A stretch of DNA of 64,000 nt from the NCBI GenBank assembly GCA_038230835.1, contig JBBRMM010000009.1:62001-126000 (forward strand). Direction: 5' to 3'. The stretch is from DASUHT01 sp038230835. Its GTDB lineage: Bacteria; Actinomycetota; Thermoleophilia; Gaiellales; JAICJC01. Numbering within the stretch: position 1 is the stretch's first letter; each line of letters begins with the position of its first letter. The notes under the pieces were generated by a model. The model was not told where the DNA came from and searched no databases. It was given only the letters and a program-made list of their open reading frames with translations. A program made the position numbers and the translations under genes. Below are positions 23,149 through 32,860 of the stretch, piece after piece.

Positions 23149-24690
23149 ATGCCCGACCACTCGAGCAAGCGACTGGCCACCTCGACGGCGGTCTTCGGCG
23201 CCGCCACCTTCGCCTCTCGCGTCGCCGGCGTCTTTCGCGAGGCCGCGGCGTCGCGGGCGATCGGCAGCGGTGCTGCGATGTCGGCCTTCCAGATCGCGTT
23301 CAACATCCCCAACCTGATCCGCAGCCTATTCGCCGACAACGCTCTGAGCGCCGCCTTCGTGCCGATCTTCGTCGAACTTCGCGGAGAGGATCGCGAGCCG
23401 GAGGCGTGGCGGGTCGCGAGCATCGTGTTCTGGATGGCGGCGCTGGTGCTGGGTGGCATCTGCGCGCTGTTCATGCTGGCCGCGCCGTTCGTGGCCAGGG
23501 TGTTCGCCGGCGGCGGCGCGTCCACGTCGCTGGTGGCCACGCTCATGCAGATCATGTTCCCGATCGTGATGTTGCTCGGACTGACCGGTGTGGTCACCGG
23601 CGTCCTGAACTCCTACGAGGTGTTCGGCCTGCCGGCTTTCGCCCCGGTGGTCTGGAACCTGGTGATCATCGGATTCGTGAGCGTGGGCCGCAGCCCGCGC
23701 GCATATGCCTGGGGTGTGCTGATCGCGACGGTTGTGCAGTTGGCAATCCCACTCGGTCAGCTCCTGTGGCGAGGTGGCCGGCTCCCGCCCGTGTTCGAAT
23801 GGGCGACGCCGCACGTCGGTCGGATTCTGCGGTTGATGCTTCCGGTCACGATCGGCCTGGGTCTGATCAACATCAACCTGACGATCGACATGTTCGTGGG
23901 CAACCTGCACAGCGCCCATGTGCCGGCGAACCTCAACTACGCCTTCCGGCTCTTCATGCTTCCGCAGGGTCTGTTCAGCGTCGCGGTGGCGACGGTGCTG
24001 TTCCCCGAGATCGCCAGGCTCGCCAGCGCCCGCAACCTGCCCGGTCTGATCGATCGGGTTGCCGAGGGGACGCGCACCATCATCTTCCTGCTGCTGCCCG
24101 CGGCCGTGATCTCGATCGTGCTGGCGCACCCGATCGTGCGGGTCGTGTATCAGGGCGGCAGGTTCCACTCGGGCGACACGACAGCCGTCAGTGTGATCCT
24201 CGTGGCGTTCTCGTTCGGCCTCGTGTTCAACGGACTGTCGCTGCTCCTCACGCGCGCGTTCTTCGCCCTCCAGGAACCGCGCGTGCCGACGCAGGTGGCC
24301 TGCGTCAACCTGGTGCTCAATGCCGTGCTCGACCTTGCGCTGGTGGGCCCGTTCGGGGGCGCTGGGATCGCGTTTTCGACGTCCGTCGTGACAGCTTGGA
24401 ACGCTGCCGCGCTCGCCTACCTGCTGCGCGGCCGGGTCGGGAGTCTGCACTTCCGAGCGGTCGCCGGCGAGTCGGTGCGGATCGTGGTCGCGACGGTGTA
24501 CTGCGCGGTGGCCGCCTTCGGTTCGTGGTGGCTGCTCGACCGCCTGCTCGGCGTCTCGATGGCCGCTCAGCTCGTTGCGGTGGGTGTCGCCCTGCTCGCG
24601 GGCGGATGGTGCTATCTCACCGCCGGACGGATGCTGGCGCTGGCAGACGTTGCGATCGTCGACGGCCTGCTGACGCGATTGCACCGGTAG
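23149..24690 (+). CDS. murJ: Lipid II flippase MurJ (MviN)
   Basis: 513 residues, the normal length, with about 14 hydrophobic segments. The MOP-superfamily opening is clear: TAVFGAATFASRVAGVFREAAA and NIPNLIRSLFADNALSAAFVPIF. Further matches are NSYEVFGLPAFAPVVWNL and LRLMLPVTIGLGLININLTID. It flips the peptidoglycan precursor lipid II across the membrane. No pseudokinase tail is attached, unlike mycobacterial MviN. It is probably cotranscribed with the hydrolase 8 nt downstream. Confidence 0.95.
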   Translation: MPDHSSKRLATSTAVFGAATFASRVAGVFREAAASRAIGSGAAMSAFQIAFNIPNLIRSLFADNALSAAFVPIFVELRGEDREPEAWRVASIVFWMAALVLGGICALFMLAAPFVARVFAGGGASTSLVATLMQIMFPIVMLLGLTGVVTGVLNSYEVFGLPAFAPVVWNLVIIGFVSVGRSPRAYAWGVLIATVVQLAIPLGQLLWRGGRLPPVFEWATPHVGRILRLMLPVTIGLGLININLTIDMFVGNLHSAHVPANLNYAFRLFMLPQGLFSVAVATVLFPEIARLASARNLPGLIDRVAEGTRTIIFLLLPAAVISIVLAHPIVRVVYQGGRFHSGDTTAVSVILVAFSFGLVFNGLSLLLTRAFFALQEPRVPTQVACVNLVLNAVLDLALVGPFGGAGIAFSTSVVTAWNAAALAYLLRGRVGSLHFRAVAGESVRIVVATVYCAVAAFGSWWLLDRLLGVSMAAQLVAVGVALLAGGWCYLTAGRMLALADVAIVDGLLTRLHR

Positions 24691-24698
24691 GCCGGCGG

Positions 24699-25448
24699 AT
24701 GCCCACGGTCACTCGCGGCGGCGTCCACATCCACTACGAGGTGACGGGCGCGGGGTCGCCCGTGCTGCTGCACACCGGAGCCGCCGGCGATCTGCGCATG
24801 TGGCGCGACGCGGGCTACGTCCGCGGCCTGTCCGGCCATCGGCTGATCTCCGTCGACCACCGCGGCCACGGCCTCAGCTCGCGGCCGCAGGGGCTCGACG
24901 CGCACCGCATCGGCGAGTACGCCGCCGACGTGCTGGCGGTGCTGGACGCGGAGTCCGTCGATCGGTGCGCGTTCGTCGGCTACTCCGACGGCAGCTGTGT
25001 CGGATTCGAGCTGGCGGTACAGACTCCCGCCCGCATCTCGTCGCTGGTGGCGTTGGGCTCGATCGAGGTTTCCGAGCGCCGCTCGGCCCTCGCCAGAGCC
25101 TGCCGCGCAGCAGGCATGGCCGAGCTGATGCGGTTGATCCAGGCCGACGAGGAGCTCGAGGTGCCCAGCTGGCTCTGGCTGCAGTACCTGGAGACCGATG
25201 TCGAGATGTTCTGCCTCGAGCTCGAGGCGTGGGCCGACTGGCCCGGCCCGTGGCCGTATCTCGACCGGATTGCCGTGCCCGCGCTGATCGTGGTCGGCGA
25301 GCTCGAGGATCCGGACGGCGAGGCCCGGCGGGCGGCCGGCGCGGTGGCGCAGGGGGCCAGCGTCGAGCTGCCGGGGCTGGGGCATGTCGGCGCCTTCCTG
25401 GCGTCCGACCGTGTCCTGGCCCAGTTGCGCCCGTTCCTCGCCCGGTAA
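24699..25448 (+). CDS. Alpha/beta-hydrolase fold enzyme
   Basis: 249 residues. The fold markers are the HG-like strand GSPVLLHTGAAGDLRMW, DHRGHGLSS, the nucleophile elbow GYSDGS (Ser), an acid in VVGELEDPDG and the catalytic His in GLGHVGAF. So the triad is complete. The substrate is unknown; haloperoxidase, lactonase or esterase are all possible. ATG 24699 follows murJ by 8 nt. Confidence 0.85.
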   Translation: MPTVTRGGVHIHYEVTGAGSPVLLHTGAAGDLRMWRDAGYVRGLSGHRLISVDHRGHGLSSRPQGLDAHRIGEYAADVLAVLDAESVDRCAFVGYSDGSCVGFELAVQTPARISSLVALGSIEVSERRSALARACRAAGMAELMRLIQADEELEVPSWLWLQYLETDVEMFCLELEAWADWPGPWPYLDRIAVPALIVVGELEDPDGEARRAAGAVAQGASVELPGLGHVGAFLASDRVLAQLRPFLAR

Positions 25449-25458
25449 CCTGCATTCC

Positions 25459-27260
<1,802 letters not shown>

Positions 27261-27264
<4 letters not shown>

Positions 27265-28337
27265 GCGTCGAGCACCTGTACCTGCACGTGCCGTTCTGCG
27301 CCCATCGGTGCGGCTACTGCGACTTCGTCACGGTGACCGGTCAGGACGATTTGCGGGAGCGGTACGTGGAGGCACTGGTTCGCGAGCTCGAGCGAGCGGA
27401 CGTGCGTCCGCGCACCGTGTTCATCGGCGGCGGGACGCCGTCGCTGCTGTCCGACGATCTGCTGCGGCGGTTGCTGGGCGCGCTGCCGCCGGCGGGCGAG
27501 GTGACGATCGAGTGCAATCCGGAAACCATCACTCCCGATAAGGCTCGAGTGTTGATCGAGGGTGGAGTGACACGGGTGTCGGTCGGTGCTCAGAGCTTCC
27601 AGCCACACCTGCTGACCACGCTCGAGCGGCGCTGCCGTCCCGATCACGTGGTGAACGCCGTTTCGGTGCTTCGCAGTGCCGGTCACTCAAACCTCAACCT
27701 CGACTTGATCTTCGGGGTTCCCGGTCAAACGGCGGACGACCTCGAGGCCGACCTCGAGACCGCGCTGGGGTTGGCGCCCCAGCACATCAGCTACTACGAG
27801 CTCGAGGCCAAGCCCGGCACCCGTTTCACGCACGCCCACGGCGCCGAGCTCGTGCGCCAGGCGGACGCCATGGAGGCGTACTACGAGCGAGTGGTGGGTA
27901 CGCTGCGAGCGGCCGGCTTCCGGTGGTACGAGACGGCGAACTTCTGCCGGGGCGACCAGATGGCCGAGCACAACCTGGGCTACTGGCTCGGGCATGACTA
28001 CCTCGGGCTCGGGGTGGGCGCGGTCTCGACCGTCGGGCTTCGCCGCTGGCGCAACCGGCCCAGCCTGGCCCGCTACCTGGCGGCGGTCGAGGCGGGGCTC
28101 GAGCCCCCTGCCGAGCACGAGCCGTTGACGGCCGTCGACCGCGGCCTGGAGCGGGTGATGCTGGGTCTGCGGCTCGACCGGCCGTTGGAACTGGACGCGG
28201 CGGCTGGGCTGATCGACGCGGGCGCCGCGGGCCGGCTGGAGCGCTCGGGCATGCTCGGCCGCGACGAAGGTTCGATCTGGCTCACCGACCGCGGCCGCTT
28301 CGTGGCCGACGACGTGGTGGCGACCCTGGTGCGATGA
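27261..28337 (+). CDS. hemW: HemW-type radical SAM protein
   Basis: 358 residues. The cluster motif CAHRCGYCDF is CX3CX2C with the extra Phe, as in HemW, a heme chaperone formerly annotated as oxygen-independent coproporphyrinogen oxidase. Other markers are FIGGGTPSLL, NLDLIFGVPGQT, ISYYELEAKPGT and NLGYWLGHDYLGLGVGA. GTG 27261 overlaps lepA, and its end overlaps hrcA. The lepA-hemW-hrcA order is common in Gram-positive bacteria. Confidence 0.95.
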
Positions 28338-29368
28338 ACCGTCCGCCCGACCTCACGCCGCGCCAGCTCGTGATCCTGACCCACGTGGTCGCGTCCTACA
28401 TCGCCGGCGGGCAGCCGGTCGGGTCGAAGTCGCTGGTCGAGCTGGGGGTGGTCGACGCCTCCCCATCGACCGTTCGCTACGAGCTCGCCGAGCTCGAGTC
28501 GCTCGGCCTGCTGGGGCATCCGCACACGTCGGCCGGGCGGGTTCCCACCGACGCCGGCTACCGCCTGTATGCCCACGGCTTGCTCGAGCAGCCGCTGGGA
28601 GCGACAGAGCTGCCGGTCGACCTGGGGTCGGTGCAGAGCGAGATCGACACCGCACTGCGCACGACGACCGAGATGCTCTCCAACGTCACCTCGCTGCTCG
28701 CGCTGGTGTCGGCGCCACCGCTGGAGACCACCGAGATCCGCCATGTCGAGGTGCTCCTGCTGCAGCCGACGGTCGTGATGGTGGTGGCAATCACATCCAC
28801 CGGCGGCGTCACCAAGAAGATCTTCCCGTTCGCGGAGGCGGTCGACGGCAAGCTGGTGGAGTGGGCGGGCGCGTTTCTCAACGAGCAACTGGCGGGCGTC
28901 CGGGTCGGCACGCGAACCCTCCAACAGCGTCTCGACGAGCCGGGACTGACGACCCGTGAACGCGCGTTTCTGGACGTCCTGCGGCCCGCGTTCAGCGAGC
29001 TCGTGGGCGGTGGTGAGCAGATGCTCTACGTCGGAGGCGCCGCCCGGCTGTTGGAGGAGATGCGGTTCGCCGACATGGCCGAGATCAACGATCTGGTGCG
29101 CGTGCTCGAGGAGCGAATGGGTCTGCTCGCCCTGCTCAGAGGTGCTCTCGACCAGCAGCGGATGTACGTGCGGATCGGCAGCGACAACCCGGTGCCGCAC
29201 ATGCAGGCGCTGTCGATGGTGGCCGCCAACTACGGGCTGGCGACGCGCAACCTCGGTACGGTGTCGCTCGTTGGGCCGATGCGGATGGACTACGCAACGG
29301 CCATCCGGTCGGTGCGCGGCGCCGTCCACGCGCTCTCGGAGTTCGTCGCCGAGGTGTATGAGGAGTAG
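28334..29368 (+). CDS. hrcA: Heat-inducible transcription repressor HrcA
   Basis: 344 residues. The winged-helix N-terminus reads TPRQLVILTHVVASYIAGGQ and SPSTVRYELAELESLGLLGHPHTSAGRVPT, the diagnostic HrcA stretch. The dimerisation and GAF-like part ends MDYATAIRSVRGAVHALSEFV. It represses chaperone genes through CIRCE elements and is released with help from GroEL. I could not find a CIRCE element in the window. In many genomes dnaJ follows directly; here about 3.5 kb intervenes. Confidence 0.96.
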   Translation: MNRPPDLTPRQLVILTHVVASYIAGGQPVGSKSLVELGVVDASPSTVRYELAELESLGLLGHPHTSAGRVPTDAGYRLYAHGLLEQPLGATELPVDLGSVQSEIDTALRTTTEMLSNVTSLLALVSAPPLETTEIRHVEVLLLQPTVVMVVAITSTGGVTKKIFPFAEAVDGKLVEWAGAFLNEQLAGVRVGTRTLQQRLDEPGLTTRERAFLDVLRPAFSELVGGGEQMLYVGGAARLLEEMRFADMAEINDLVRVLEERMGLLALLRGALDQQRMYVRIGSDNPVPHMQALSMVAANYGLATRNLGTVSLVGPMRMDYATAIRSVRGAVHALSEFVAEVYEE

Positions 29369-29382
29369 GTGTGCCACCCGTC

Positions 29383-29449
29383 ACGGTGCCAGGCACCGCA
29401 ACCTCTCCTCAACAGTTGTGTCGGCCGCCGTGACGGTGCCAGGCACCGT
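29383..29449. repeat. Two copies of a GTGCCAGGCAC palindrome 50 bp apart
   Basis: CGGTGCC-A-GGCACCG occurs at 29384-29398 and again at 29434-29448, exactly 50 bp apart; the second copy extends to 8-bp arms (29433-29449). It lies just after hrcA at the left edge of the accessory block. It resembles REP-type extragenic palindromes. Confidence 0.7.
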
Positions 29450-29577
29450 GACGGGGGTGTCGGGACGTGTGTGGGGCCCGTGACGAGTTGACCGCGGCCG
29501 ACCGTCGAATCCCTTCGGCGTCAACGGTCGCACGGAATCCCTGGGCCGTCGATCTCCTGAGCGATACGATCGGCGAC

Positions 29578-30771
29578 GTGTCCCCATTGCCCACCCTGGA
29601 CGACGTTACGGTCGCCGACCTCGAGCACGATCCCTATCCGGTCTATGCCAGGCTGCGGCGTGAGGCGGCGGTGGCCTTCCTGCCCGCGGTGGACGTGTGG
29701 ATGGTCACCAGGTGGGCGGATGTCGAAGCCGCGTCCAAGCAACCCGACCGCTTCCCGGCCGCGGTGCCGGGCGGCACCCTCGACCTGGCCCTGGGCGGCG
29801 TCAACGTGCTCTCGGTGGACGGCGAGCGGCACTCCGAGCTGCGGGCACCGCTTCGGCCATCGATGCGGGCGAGGCAGGTCGACGCCACTCTGCCGGCGAC
29901 TGTCGAGCGCCTGTGCGCCGGGCTGCTCGCCCAGCTGCGGCCGCACGGAGCAGCCGATCTGATGGCGGACTACTTCGAACCGGTGTCCGTGCTGGCGCTG
30001 GCACACACCCTGGGGCTCCCGGAGGAGGTCGGCGTTGCCACGCTGCGGGCGTGGTTCGCCGGGTTGGCGGCGGGCACATCGAACTACGAACGAGATCCTG
30101 CCAAGGACGCGCTCGCGCGGAGCACATCGGCTGACATCGACGCGGTGGTACGTCCGGTCCTGGAGCGGCTCGACTCCCAACCGGGAGCGGACATGCTCTC
30201 GGCACTCCTGCACGCTTGCCCGGGGAGCTTCGAGCAGCGCATGTCGTGGATGTTGCCCACGTTCAAGCTGGTCCTGATCGGTGGTCTGCAAGAGCCGGGC
30301 CACGGCGGGGGCACCGTCATGCATGGGCTGCTGTCCGCCCGCTCGCAGCTGGATGCGGTGCTCCGCCGACCCGACGAGTTGGTGGCGGCCGCGGTGCACG
30401 AAGGCCTGCGCTGGGTGGCGCCGATCGGCAACCTGCTCCGCGCCGCGGCGGAAGGGGCTGAGGTCGGAGGCACGCCGCTTTCCGCCGGCGCGAGGGTCGT
30501 GCTGAACGTGGCCTCGGCAAATCGGGACGAGCGCGAGTGGGGCACCGACGCCGATCGTTTCGACATCGCCCGGCCCCGTCGGGGCAGCGGAGCGTTTGGC
30601 TTCGGCGCCCACGCGTGCATCGGTGTCCATTTCGCCCGTGTGCTGCTGCACGTGGCGGTGCGAGCGCTGCTCGACGGGCTGCCCAACCTGCGCCTGGACG
30701 GCGGCGAGGTTGCCTACCACGGCTGGGAGTACCGGTCGCCGGTCTCGCTGGGTGTTATCTGGGACGCTTGA
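29578..30771 (+). CDS. Cytochrome P450
   Basis: 397 residues, bacterial soluble type. The heme-thiolate loop is FGFGAHACIGVHFAR (Cys ligand). EGLRW supplies ExxR, and RFDIARPRRG precedes the loop as usual. The I-helix reads IGGLQEPGHG where most P450s have an AGxxT motif, so the oxygen-activating Thr is missing. It would oxidise a small molecule using external ferredoxin partners, none of which are nearby. GTG 29578 follows TACGAT (29565-29570) by 7 nt, a leaderless start; an ATG-like upstream start is unsupported. Confidence 0.9.
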   Translation: MSPLPTLDDVTVADLEHDPYPVYARLRREAAVAFLPAVDVWMVTRWADVEAASKQPDRFPAAVPGGTLDLALGGVNVLSVDGERHSELRAPLRPSMRARQVDATLPATVERLCAGLLAQLRPHGAADLMADYFEPVSVLALAHTLGLPEEVGVATLRAWFAGLAAGTSNYERDPAKDALARSTSADIDAVVRPVLERLDSQPGADMLSALLHACPGSFEQRMSWMLPTFKLVLIGGLQEPGHGGGTVMHGLLSARSQLDAVLRRPDELVAAAVHEGLRWVAPIGNLLRAAAEGAEVGGTPLSAGARVVLNVASANRDEREWGTDADRFDIARPRRGSGAFGFGAHACIGVHFARVLLHVAVRALLDGLPNLRLDGGEVAYHGWEYRSPVSLGVIWDA

Positions 30772-30795
30772 CCGGACCTGTGCGGCCGGGGCTTC

Positions 30796-30975
30796 AGAAG
30801 CTCTAACAGAATGGGCTCCTGTTGCGGCTGGTTCGCGCCGGTTGCGGGTGCGTCCCACGCGGCGTGCGGTGCTCGACGTGGCTTCAGCCACGCCTGCGCT
30901 CCGCTCGCCGCTCGATCCTTCCCGCAGCCACCGCGCTCTGCGCCTCACGACGAAGCTCATTCTGTTAGAGCTCCT
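30796..30975. mobile_element. MITE-like element with long terminal inverted repeats
   Basis: AGCTCTAACAGAATG (30799-30813) and its exact complement (30958-30972) bound about 145 bp. Inward pairing continues through one G.T and three more pairs (30814-30817 with 30957-30954), and outward through two further pairs. The interior has no gene but contains a short hairpin (CGTGGC-TTCA-GCCACG near 30877). No transposase is present. No clear target duplication was seen. It may instead be a long structured RNA or terminator of the P450 gene. Confidence 0.5.
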
Positions 30976-30985
30976 TAAGCGAGTC

Positions 30986-31022
30986 GCGCGGCGGTGAGGG
31001 GCTCCAGTCCTCACCGCCGCGC
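30986..31022. terminator. Perfect 14-bp hairpin
   Basis: Arms 30986-30999 and 31009-31022 pair perfectly around a 9-nt loop. It is the strongest hairpin between the P450 and the HTH-TPR gene and probably ends transcription there. Confidence 0.65.
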
Positions 31023-31173
31023 ATTGACTCCGACCCCCGGCGCCGAGTTAGACGATGGACCCCTCGAAGATCTTCTCAGTTCCTTACCGGTGGCCCACCG
31101 GCTGTGAGACCTTCGACATCGCCGTCTCGGCTGTGCCGTTTCGCTGTAGTCCCAATGTAGTCCGCCCGGAGCG

Positions 31174-31242
31174 TCCAGTCAAGTACCCAGAAAGGGTGAA
31201 ATCAAGTACCTGTAAATTCTCACTTGACTGGAGCATTTCACC
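31174..31242. promoter_or_regulatory. Nested repeats upstream of the HTH-TPR regulator
   Basis: TCCAGTCAAGT (31174-31184) pairs with ACTTGACTGGA (31222-31232), and GGTGAAAT (31195-31202) with ATTTCACC (31235-31242). TCAAGTACC is directly repeated at 31179-31187 and 31202-31210. The stretch 31174-31300 is clearly AT-richer than its surroundings. A palindrome CCGGTGG-C-CCACCGG lies further up (31087-31101). The arrangement suggests an operator for the regulator encoded at 31327, whose TACGGT -10 box is at 31315-31320. Apart from these, 31023-31326 holds no gene I can support. Confidence 0.5.
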
Positions 31243-31326
31243 GCTTGCATAAACGAATGGTGGAAATTTGGGAGGAACTTCATCGAAGGTCTGGTCAAGC
31301 GGAGAAAAGTGCGCTACGGTGAGCGT

Positions 31327-32676
31327 ATGGGGTCGCACACACGAGCCATTGACCAGCGCACAAGCGCCCGCACCGTCAGCACGCCAACGGGGGTCGGCGT
31401 GCGCGTGCGCGCGCTGCGCGTCGATGCCGGACTGACCCAGGGCGAGCTCGGGGGCTCACGGTTCACCAAGGAGTACGTGAGCCAGGTCGAGTTGGGGAAG
31501 ACGAAGCCGTCCGACGCGGCGATTGCCTGGTTTGCCGAACGGCTGGGCGTCGACCGGGTCACGCTTGAGGGGGAGAACGGAGCCTCCGCTCGGGCCGCCT
31601 GCGATGCAGCGGTGGCACGGGCGGAGGCCGAGATCGAGGCGCACCGCCACGAGCTCGCTCTCGACGAGTTGAGCACGGTCGCAACCGCGGTGGCCCGCAG
31701 CGAGGATTCGCGGCTTCGGCTGCGTCACGCGCAGGCCCGCGGATGGGCGCTGCAGAATCTTGGCCGGATGCCGGAGGCGATGGACGCGCTGGAGCAGGCG
31801 CGCCGTCACGCCGAGGAACTGACAGCGACCGATCGCGCCGGCGTGCTGTATCGCTTGGGCATGGTGCGGTACAAGATGGGCAGCCTGGCGACCGCTGTGT
31901 CGCTGCTCGACGAGGGGTTGCGGCTGGCGGAGGCATCGCCCGAACCGTCCGACGCCCTGCGCGCCCGGATCCTCAACACGCGGGCCAAGGTCAGGCGCCG
32001 TCAGAAGGATTTCACGGCCGCCGCAGAGGACGTCGAGCAGGCGCTCGAGTTGGCCCGCTCGCTCAACGACGAGCGCGTGCTGGCCGAGACGTATCTGGAC
32101 GCGTCGCTGGTGGCAGAGCGGCGCAACGAGTACGCGCTGGCGCGTGAGCATGCGGAGCGGTCGAAGGCGCTGTACGAACGGGTGGCCGATCACGAATACG
32201 TCGGCAAGCTGCTGAACAACCTCGGCCAGCTGCGGGCGATCACGGGCAAGCCGGAGGAGGCGGTGCCGCTGCTGCGCGAGTCGTTCCGGATCGCCGTCGA
32301 ACAGGACAACCGCGTCGATGCGGCATTCGCGGCCTCCTCGCTGGCGTCGGCGCGCATGCATTCGGGCGATCTGGACGGAGCCGTCGAGAGTGGATATCGC
32401 GCGATCGAGCTATTGAGCGATCGCGTGGAATACCGAGAAGAAGAAGGGAACGTTCGGATGGTCATCGGTCGAACCTGCCTGTTGCAGGATCGGGTCGAGG
32501 ACGCCGAGCAATCGTTCAAGGCCGCCGCGCTGTGCTTCGAAGCGGTGGAGACGGTCAGTCATCTGGCCGGCGCGTGGGTCGCCCTCGGCGATGTGGCCGA
32601 GCGGCGTGGAGAGTCAGGTAGAGCAGCGGAGTTGTACCGGCGGGCCGCCGAAGCCCTCCAAGACGTTCGTTGGTAA
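31327..32676 (+). CDS. HTH-TPR transcription regulator, RRNPP/PlcR-like architecture
   Basis: 449 residues. A Cro/C1-type helix-turn-helix (about 22-75) reads RALRVDAGLTQGELGGSRFT and VSQVELGKTKPSDAAIAWFA. The rest is about nine tetratricopeptide-like helical pairs, for example LGRMPEAMDALEQARRHAEE, KDFTAAAEDVEQALELARSL and SGRAAELYRRAAEALQD. In Firmicutes this plan binds secreted signal peptides (PlcR, NprR, Rgg relatives). Known TPR-HTH proteins without peptide ligands also exist. ATG 31327 follows TACGGT by 6 nt. A gene for a 36-residue secreted-looking peptide starts 35 nt after its stop, which makes peptide sensing worth testing. Confidence 0.85.
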   Translation: MGSHTRAIDQRTSARTVSTPTGVGVRVRALRVDAGLTQGELGGSRFTKEYVSQVELGKTKPSDAAIAWFAERLGVDRVTLEGENGASARAACDAAVARAEAEIEAHRHELALDELSTVATAVARSEDSRLRLRHAQARGWALQNLGRMPEAMDALEQARRHAEELTATDRAGVLYRLGMVRYKMGSLATAVSLLDEGLRLAEASPEPSDALRARILNTRAKVRRRQKDFTAAAEDVEQALELARSLNDERVLAETYLDASLVAERRNEYALAREHAERSKALYERVADHEYVGKLLNNLGQLRAITGKPEEAVPLLRESFRIAVEQDNRVDAAFAASSLASARMHSGDLDGAVESGYRAIELLSDRVEYREEEGNVRMVIGRTCLLQDRVEDAEQSFKAAALCFEAVETVSHLAGAWVALGDVAERRGESGRAAELYRRAAEALQDVRW

Positions 32677-32711
32677 ACCGCTACGCCCTGTGGGCGGGAG
32701 GTAGCACGAAG

Positions 32712-32822
32712 ATGATGAAGATCCTCTCAAAGCGTCCGGCACTGTTCATGTGGGCGGTCGCGCTCGCGATGCTTGCCGCGCATACCGGCCATCACGGCGG
32801 CCGCGGCTTCCATCAGTGGTGA
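32712..32822 (+). CDS. 36-residue secreted-looking His-rich peptide
   Basis: ATG 32712 opens a 36-codon frame ending TGA 32820-32822. GGGAGG (32696-32701) is a strong ribosome-binding site 10 nt upstream. The peptide starts with a basic MMKILSKR, continues with a hydrophobic stretch ALFMWAVALAMLAA and ends HTGHHGGRGFHQW. This has the form of a short signal peptide plus a 13-residue mature tail with four His. It is cotranscribed or closely linked with the HTH-TPR regulator upstream, so it may be a pheromone precursor; a metal-binding or antimicrobial peptide are alternatives. Coding status is supported by the ribosome site and composition only. Confidence 0.55.
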   Translation: MMKILSKRPALFMWAVALAMLAAHTGHHGGRGFHQW

Positions 32823-32847
32823 TGTAGGGCCACACGGCCGCGCGGCC

Positions 32848-32853
32848 TAGAAT
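32848..32853 (+). promoter_or_regulatory. dnaJ -10 box
   Basis: TAGAAT lies 7 nt before GTG 32861. It overlaps the in-frame ATG at 32852, so the ATG cannot be on the transcript; GTG is the start. No CIRCE or other heat-shock element is visible. Confidence 0.6.
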
Positions 32854-32860
32854 GGCCCGC

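Noticed and set aside
29369..29460. CRISPR repeats
   Set aside because: Only two short palindromes 50 bp apart; no array.
30781..31022. tRNA gene or integration site after the P450
   Set aside because: The hairpins are perfect long stems without cloverleaf spacing, and no TTCRA loop is in the right place.
31084..31338. 84-codon minus-strand frame in front of the HTH-TPR gene
   Set aside because: It covers the repeat array and the -10 box, has no recognised motif and no ribosome site.
28250..32860. CIRCE element for HrcA
   Set aside because: No TTAGCACTC-N9-GAGTGCTAA-like sequence near hrcA or dnaJ.
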